Below the pieces are notes generated by a model that did no database searches, was not told the origin of the DNA, and worked only from the letters and a program-made list of their open reading frames with translations. Both the position numbers and the translations under genes were made by a program. This document shows, piece by piece, positions 58,744-64,000 of a stretch of 64,000 nucleotides of DNA; within the stretch, counting starts at the first letter, position 1; each line of letters begins with the position of its first letter. The DNA is from CAYUYV01 sp964474635 (GTDB lineage Bacteria; Pseudomonadota; Alphaproteobacteria; JAJFIK01), in contig CAYYTT010000001.1 of assembly GCA_964474635.1 (NCBI GenBank), forward strand, positions 1 through 64,000, written 5' to 3'.

Positions 58744-60945
58744 ATGAAATCTCTTTTAAAAGGCACGACCGCGCTCGCCGGCGTTTTCGTCGCCGGCGGT
58801 GCTCTTGCCGCTGAAGTTCCGACCCTGACCCAGGACGTTGCCCAAGAGCAGTCCCGTCAGCTGATCGAAGATCTCGCCAACGAAGCCGCGTTCGCACAAA
58901 TCCCGAACCTGCGCGCTGGTAGCCCGATGTCCGCAGCCGGTGAGCTGCTGAACCGCGGCGAATACCTGGCTGGCGACAAGCACAACCACACCACCTGCTC
59001 GGATGGCTCCACGTCTCCGAAGGTGCTGGCTGACCAGGCCCTCGTGGCCTTCGGCCTCGACTGGTTCGGCATGGTCGGTCACGGTGGTTCCGGCACGCGC
59101 GACTGCCGCTTCACCGACATCGATTACACCACGCTGATCGGCGGCCCGGTTGCCGAGCGCGTGTTCCGCCAAGGCCAGGGCGACGGCGGTGCCCTGTGGG
59201 TCGACACCATCGGTGAAGACGCCATCCTCGGCGACGAGAACCGCTCCACCTCGCGCGTGACCGACAATCCGGAAACAGAAGAGCGCGAGCGCGCCAAGGC
59301 CATGTGGCGCTGGCAGTCCGTGCGGGACTTCCAGTACCAGGACGTCATGCTGTCCGGCATTCAGGCCGGTAAGCCGGCCTTCACCGGCCTTGAGTGGGTC
59401 GTGCCGGGCCACGAGCACGCTTCGTCAGCCGTGCTGGACGGTCAGTTCCCGAATGGTGAGATCGAGCAGCTTGGCAACGCCAACGCCCAGGCCCAGTTCG
59501 AATATCTCTGGGACCGCGCCGACAACGACTTCTCCGGCGGTAAGGAAGCCGGCTTCGAGTCGATCCGTAACGGCGGCCTGCCGAAAGAGCCGAACGTGGC
59601 CGGCGACCACCCCAAGTCGGTCCGCGCCGTTGAGTGGCTGCGCGCCAACTATCCGGTGACGTCCTTTGCCGTGGCCGCTCACACCGAGCGTCAGGGCGCC
59701 TTTGTTCCGGGTCAAAACCGCGGTTACAACGTCGAGCACCTGCGTGACTGGCACAATGCCGGCCTGCTCGCCGACGACATCACCGCCTATTCCCTGTCCT
59801 TCGGCGCCGAGATCCAGGCCGGCCACCAGGCCGCCTCTGATCGTGGCACCTACTCTCCGGGCCGTCCGTCCGCCGGTTTCGGCACCTATGGTGGTAACGG
59901 CGCCTATGCCGCTGCTGAAGTGGCTCTGCCGGGCAAGACCTTCGACGGCGAAGATCTGACGGCGGAAGATCTGGAAGGCACGGGCATCAACCCGGGTCTC
60001 CTGGACTCCACGCCCGAGCGCATCGTTCTGGGTCGTCCGGGCGTGCGCACCCTCTGGGACGCCATGCTCGGTGAAGGCCGCCGCTTCTTCCTGGTCGGTT
60101 CGTCCGACTGGCACAACCGCGGTTCCTTCGGCCCCTACGAGCCGCAGTCCACGCTCGACTTCTTTCCGGGCGAATACCAGAAAATGTACAGCTACGTGCC
60201 GAACTCGGTTGAAACCAACCTGGCCGAAGCCGTCGTCGCGGGTCTGCGTTCGGGCAACACCTACACGGTCATGGGCGATCTGGTCGGCGACGACCTGGCG
60301 TTCGTGGCGTGCTACGACATCACCGGCGAATGCGTGACGATGGGTCAGACGCTCGAAGTCTTCGAAGGCGAAGGCAATGTCGAGTACATGATCCGTCTGA
60401 CGGATCCGGAAGGTGCAAACAACAGCCCGTACTTCTTCCCGAATGCGTCGCTGTACCAGCTCGGCATCGAAATCCCGACCAACGAGCCGGTGCTGCACCA
60501 CGTCGACATCATCACGGGCGACGTGACCGGCGAGATCACGCCGGACATGCCGGAATACACCACCAACAACTCCAACCCGTCGACGCAGATCTTCTTCACG
60601 TTCGACGAAACCAACTGGGTTGAAGAAGAAGGTGGTGTCCGGATCATGACGTGGTCCGTGCCGGTGGCCGACATGGACGGCGACAGCTATGTCCGTTTCC
60701 GCGGCACCAACATCCCGCAGGGTACGCCCAACGAGCAGGATGCCGACGGTAACCCGCTGTTCGACGGCGCGTCCGACAACATCGTCTGCCCGTTCGAAAA
60801 CCCCGAGTCCGATGGACTGTTCAACCCGAACTTCTGCCCGGATCACCTGCCGGTGATCGACGGCACGAAGCGGATCTCCTTCGGTCTTGAGGCCTGGACA
60901 GACCTGTGGGTCATGGGCAACCCGATCTTCATCCAAGTGAAGTGA
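58744..60945 (+). CDS. Exported DUF3604 protein (PHP-like putative metallohydrolase)
   Basis: A 733-residue protein with a Sec signal (residues 1-22, GGALA-AE). The DUF3604 core begins GDKHNHTTCSDGS, with H80-x-H82, Asp87 and His113 (VGHGGSG) forming a PHP-like metal site. Later come PGHEHAS, AAHTERQG and SSDWHNRGSFG, all rich in His/Asp. The C-terminal part is beta-rich with four cysteines. Biochemical activity is not established; a metal-dependent phosphoester or sulfoester hydrolase is inferred. Its codon use differs from neighbours (ggt, cgt, aac, cac, ctg), as in highly expressed genes. A Pho box lies 101 bases upstream and a strong hairpin (61007-61030) downstream. Confidence 0.86.
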   Translation: MKSLLKGTTALAGVFVAGGALAAEVPTLTQDVAQEQSRQLIEDLANEAAFAQIPNLRAGSPMSAAGELLNRGEYLAGDKHNHTTCSDGSTSPKVLADQALVAFGLDWFGMVGHGGSGTRDCRFTDIDYTTLIGGPVAERVFRQGQGDGGALWVDTIGEDAILGDENRSTSRVTDNPETEERERAKAMWRWQSVRDFQYQDVMLSGIQAGKPAFTGLEWVVPGHEHASSAVLDGQFPNGEIEQLGNANAQAQFEYLWDRADNDFSGGKEAGFESIRNGGLPKEPNVAGDHPKSVRAVEWLRANYPVTSFAVAAHTERQGAFVPGQNRGYNVEHLRDWHNAGLLADDITAYSLSFGAEIQAGHQAASDRGTYSPGRPSAGFGTYGGNGAYAAAEVALPGKTFDGEDLTAEDLEGTGINPGLLDSTPERIVLGRPGVRTLWDAMLGEGRRFFLVGSSDWHNRGSFGPYEPQSTLDFFPGEYQKMYSYVPNSVETNLAEAVVAGLRSGNTYTVMGDLVGDDLAFVACYDITGECVTMGQTLEVFEGEGNVEYMIRLTDPEGANNSPYFFPNASLYQLGIEIPTNEPVLHHVDIITGDVTGEITPDMPEYTTNNSNPSTQIFFTFDETNWVEEEGGVRIMTWSVPVADMDGDSYVRFRGTNIPQGTPNEQDADGNPLFDGASDNIVCPFENPESDGLFNPNFCPDHLPVIDGTKRISFGLEAWTDLWVMGNPIFIQVK

Positions 60946-61006
60946 TGCACGGCGGCGGCACTGCGGTGCCACGACCGTTTGCAGCACTGATCTTGTGACG
61001 ATCCTG

Positions 61007-61030
61007 GACGGGGGCCCTCGGGCCCCCGTC
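61007..61030 (+). terminator. GC-rich hairpin after the DUF3604 gene
   Basis: A perfect 11-base inverted repeat (gacgggggccc / gggcccccgtc) with a two-base centre, 62 bases after the DUF3604 stop and 205 before the next gene. The stem is strong, as in intrinsic terminators, but no T-run follows. The first possible promoter of the downstream gene lies after it. Confidence 0.6.
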
Positions 61031-61235
61031 CGCACATCCGGCACCGGAGCGGGGCTTGCCCACTCGGCATATCCGCCGCGCCGGGTCAGGCTCGTGACGT
61101 CCGGCACGTCCGGCGCTCAAAGTTCAGATCGGGCGGGACATCATGGACCGCACTGGCTGACAAAGTTATGGTGCCACGCGTGAAGCCTTGGGCGCTTCGG
61201 CCGCAGGCTCGTCCGCTTCCAGAAGGATTGCTTCG

Positions 61236-63917
61236 GTGACCCGATCTCTCGCCGCTCTCGTCTATGCCGTCCTTGTGCTGTCGGGCTTTGCCGGCCTCGG
61301 CTACCAGGCCGTCTGGACACGGATGGTAGCCCAGGGCGTGGGCCATGAATATGTGGCCGCCCTCGGCGTGGTCGCGGCCTTCTTTTGCGGTCTCGGGCTT
61401 GGCAGCCTGTGGCTCGACGGCCGGATCAGCCGCAGCGCGCGCCCCGCCGCGTGGTACGCGGCCCTTGAAGCCATTATCGGCGTCTGGGCGCTGGCCCTGA
61501 TCTGGCTCATCCCGGCGGTCAACGCGGTGCTGCCCAGCTGGCTTGGGCCCGCGCCGGCCGCGCATGTTCACTGGCTGACGGCCTTCGCCGCGCCCTTTGT
61601 CCTGTTTCTGCCGGCGACCCTGGCCATGGGGGGAACCCTTCCGGCCGCCGACCGGCTGGTCATGCGCCTGCGCGGGGATGGACTGGGCCTCGGCGGCGTT
61701 TACGGCGCCAACACCTTCGGCGCCATGGCCGGCGCCCTTGCGACAACCTTTTTCATCGTCCCGGCCGCGGGCTACAGCACGAGCCTGGTGATCCTGGCCC
61801 TGATCAATGGCGTTGCGGCCCTGGCCCTCATCATGGGGCCGCTGCGCGACGACGCCGCCCCCATGGCGACCTGCGCGTCTCGTGACCCCGCTCCGGCGGC
61901 ACCGACCGTCCTCCTGGGCCTTCTGTTTGCCACCGGCCTCCTTGGCATTGGGTATGAGGTCGTGGCAATCCGCGCGCTCTCCCAGGTTCTGGAAAACACG
62001 GTCTTTTCTTTTGCCGCCCTCCTGGCGACCTATCTTCTCGGGACGGCCATCGGCGCGGGCCTTTATCACCGCCACACCGTCAGGCGCGGTGCGACGCGCG
62101 ACGCCGTGGCGGATCTACCCCGCCTGCTACAGCTCCAGGCCCTCACCGGCCTTCTGGGCGTTGCCGCCCTGTGGATCGTGCCCGATTTGTATCGCTCCGT
62201 ACGCGCATGGCCTCTGGAGGGGACGAGCGCAGCGATCCTGGCGGAACTTGCCGCCGGCGCGGCCGTCTTCCTTCTACCGACCATGGTGATGGGCGCGGTC
62301 TTCACCGCGCTTGCGCAAACCCTGCGCCGGCCCGACGGGGGCGTCGGCACCGCGATGGCCGCGAACACCTTCGGTGCGGCCTGTGCGCCGGTGCTGTTCG
62401 GCATTTTGATTTTGCCGCAGGCCGGCGTCGTGGCCACCCTCGCCATGATCTGCGCGGCCTATCTGGTTCTTTTGCCGGCGGCACGCATGGACATCATTGC
62501 GCCCAGTGCCGCCCTCGCCGCGGCGGCGGCCGTTTTGGTGCTCGGCCCCGTGAAACCGAGCCTTTTGGATCTGCCCGAAGGCACCCAGCTGCACCGCAGC
62601 ATTGAGGGCGTCATGGGCACCGTAACGGTGTATGCGGATGACGCCGAAAACCGCTATCTGAAGGTCAACAACCACTTTGTCATGGGCGGCACGGCCACCA
62701 AGATGGCCGACCGGCGCCAGGGCCACGGGCCCCTGCTGCTCCACCCCAATCCGAAAAAGGCGCTTTTTCTGGGTGTGGGCACGGGCGCAACCTTTGCGGC
62801 GGCGGCCTACCATCCAGACCTGACGGCCGATGCCGTGGAACTCGTTCCCGAAGTCCTCGATGTGCTGCCCGATTTCGAGGCCGTCTCGGGCGAACTCGCA
62901 CAAGCCGAAACGCTACGCCTTTATGCGGCCGATGCCCGCCGCTTCGTGGCCTCCACCAGTGAGCGATATGACGTGATCGTCTCGGATACCTTCCATCCGT
63001 CCCGGGACGGGGCGGGACTGCTTTATACGGTGGAACATTTCGAAGCGATCCGGGACCGGCTGGCCGAAGGCGGCCTGTTCTGCCAATGGCTGCCGCTGCA
63101 CCAGCTCGATCTGGACACCTTGAAGGTGATCATCCGATCCTTCCTGGCGGCCTATCCGGACGGGATTGCCGTGCTCAACGACAACAGTCTGATGACGCCG
63201 GTGGTGGGCTTGATCGGCGGGCGTGGGCCCCTCGCCGTGCCGGCCATGACCGTGCCGCCGCGCCCCCTGCTTGCCGCGATGCAGGCCTCGGGCCTTGTCT
63301 CCCCGGTTCCAGGGCTTGAGGGCTTCGTGGCCGGCCCCGATGCGCTGAAGGCGTATGCGGGTCCTGGTCCACTGAACACGGATGATCATCCCCTGGTGCT
63401 GTTCAATGCGCCGCGCGCCGTTTATGACGGTCTCGGACCGGCCTCCGAACGGGCCTTGAGTTTCGTTGAGGATCTGCAACGCACGCCGCCTCAGGGTCTG
63501 CTGCCGGTCCAGGCGGAAGGCCGCATGCCCACCTATTGGCGGGCCCGGGACCGGTATCTGGTGCTCGGCTCCATGGTGATGAACCGGTGGGGCGGCGCGT
63601 CGGACGCGGCCGACAGGTTGGACCGTCAATTGATCGAGATCTTGAACATCAGCAGCGATTTCGCACCGGCCTATGAGGCCTTGCTGCGCCGGGCCCTCGA
63701 TCTGCATGAGAACGATCCGCCGCGCACGCTGGTCCTCTTGATGAACATGGTGGCCGCCAACCCGTCGCGCCGGGAAGCCTATGACCTCATCTCGCGCTGG
63801 TTCCCCGGCGCGATCCCGGGCGCTGAAGCGCCGTCCCTCAACATTATGCCGGCCATGCCCGGCGCACCCGACCCGGGCGGGGTCGAGGGGCGCGCCCTCG
63901 AAGGAGAGCAGCCGTGA
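61236..63917 (+). CDS. Fused MFS transporter / spermidine synthase-like protein
   Basis: An 893-residue protein. Residues about 1-430 are two blocks of transmembrane helices of the type found in fused MFS/SpeE proteins (SGFAGLGYQAVWTRMV, ATLAMGGTLPAADRL, GVYGANTFGAMAGAL; then GLLGIGYEVVAIRALSQ and AANTFGAACAPVL). A methyltransferase-fold spermidine-synthase-like domain follows (about 460-690: FLGVGTGATFAAAAYHPD, VELVPEVLDVLP, YDVIVSDTFHPS with GAGLLYTVEHF). A helical C-terminal tail ends it. Aminopropyl transfer is not assured. GTG 61236 is preferred over TTG 61188 because AAGGA lies at proper spacing; its stop overlaps the next start. Confidence 0.85.
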   Translation: MTRSLAALVYAVLVLSGFAGLGYQAVWTRMVAQGVGHEYVAALGVVAAFFCGLGLGSLWLDGRISRSARPAAWYAALEAIIGVWALALIWLIPAVNAVLPSWLGPAPAAHVHWLTAFAAPFVLFLPATLAMGGTLPAADRLVMRLRGDGLGLGGVYGANTFGAMAGALATTFFIVPAAGYSTSLVILALINGVAALALIMGPLRDDAAPMATCASRDPAPAAPTVLLGLLFATGLLGIGYEVVAIRALSQVLENTVFSFAALLATYLLGTAIGAGLYHRHTVRRGATRDAVADLPRLLQLQALTGLLGVAALWIVPDLYRSVRAWPLEGTSAAILAELAAGAAVFLLPTMVMGAVFTALAQTLRRPDGGVGTAMAANTFGAACAPVLFGILILPQAGVVATLAMICAAYLVLLPAARMDIIAPSAALAAAAAVLVLGPVKPSLLDLPEGTQLHRSIEGVMGTVTVYADDAENRYLKVNNHFVMGGTATKMADRRQGHGPLLLHPNPKKALFLGVGTGATFAAAAYHPDLTADAVELVPEVLDVLPDFEAVSGELAQAETLRLYAADARRFVASTSERYDVIVSDTFHPSRDGAGLLYTVEHFEAIRDRLAEGGLFCQWLPLHQLDLDTLKVIIRSFLAAYPDGIAVLNDNSLMTPVVGLIGGRGPLAVPAMTVPPRPLLAAMQASGLVSPVPGLEGFVAGPDALKAYAGPGPLNTDDHPLVLFNAPRAVYDGLGPASERALSFVEDLQRTPPQGLLPVQAEGRMPTYWRARDRYLVLGSMVMNRWGGASDAADRLDRQLIEILNISSDFAPAYEALLRRALDLHENDPPRTLVLLMNMVAANPSRREAYDLISRWFPGAIPGAEAPSLNIMPAMPGAPDPGGVEGRALEGEQP

Positions 63918-64000
63918 GCGAGACCGACACGAAGGAACCGGCCGGCACCCGTTCCGCCCCCGGCGCCCCAGCCCAAAGCAAGGCCGCGGGGCCCGCCGGC
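63914..64000 (+). CDS. Hypothetical protein, 5' fragment
   Basis: GTG at 63914 overlaps the stop of the spermidine-synthase fusion gene (GTGA) and is preceded by AAGGAGAGCAGCC. Twenty-nine codons are visible before the right edge (SETDTKEPAG, then APGAPAQSKA), a polar, Ala/Pro-rich lead with no recognisable domain. It is probably co-translated with the upstream gene. Confidence 0.6.
   Translation, partial: MSETDTKEPAGTRSAPGAPAQSKAAGPAG

Overview
The window is a GC-rich chromosomal contig with 62-65% GC by eye. Dense, short-spaced genes, the ftsB / pyruvate dehydrogenase E1-alpha pairing, many TonB, T2SS and PAS-kinase proteins, and ATGA/GTGA-coupled operons all point to an alphaproteobacterium, probably free-living and aquatic. 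The genus cannot be named from sequence alone. A 100-base run of N (15822-15921) marks a scaffold join of unknown true size. I saw no rRNA, tRNA, CRISPR array, IS element or phage.

Layout. 1-8060: pdhA (cut by the window edge), a MAPEG protein, ftsB and single metabolic or hypothetical genes (nuclease-fold protein, DCC thiol protein, secreted propeller-like protein, SLATT-like membrane protein, MDR and SDR oxidoreductases). 8220-15319: a Na+/solute symporter with a small membrane partner, then a predicted tRNA-dependent cyclodipeptide synthase, a truncated haemoglobin translationally coupled to an adenylyl cyclase, a three-gene membrane/winged-helix operon and a PEP-mutase-like enzyme. 15342-20090: a multi-PAS hybrid kinase whose receiver has Glu in place of the phospho-Asp, next to a response regulator broken by an in-frame TAG; the assembly gap lies between them.

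20221-34139 is an accessory island. A two-partner secretion pair (TpsB/TpsA) overlaps a TPR-CHAT lipoprotein with the His/Cys protease dyad. Next come a CHASE2 adenylyl cyclase, a FecR-domain exported protein and a DUF6491-like protein. 34317-39258 is metabolism and transport (threonine dehydratase, ThiO-like oxidase, Ca2+/Na+ exchanger, acyl-CoA dehydrogenase), closed by a palindromic repeat. 39358-44080 is an OmpR-type two-component system and a TonB receptor whose promoter carries TGTCA half-sites in 11-bp register.

44262-55047 holds a type II secretion locus (gspE-F-G-H-I-J-L-M-C-D), with gspK displaced and inverted at its far end. 55150-60945 is a divergent cluster: a periplasmic DUF3604 (PHP-like) protein facing a parvulin-like isomerase and three HupE/UreJ membrane proteins. 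The shared 434-bp intergenic region carries two Pho-box-like sites, one pointing each way (17/18 and 15/18 matches to the PhoB consensus), suggesting a phosphate-starvation module. The window ends with an MFS/spermidine-synthase fusion protein coupled to a gene that runs off the edge.
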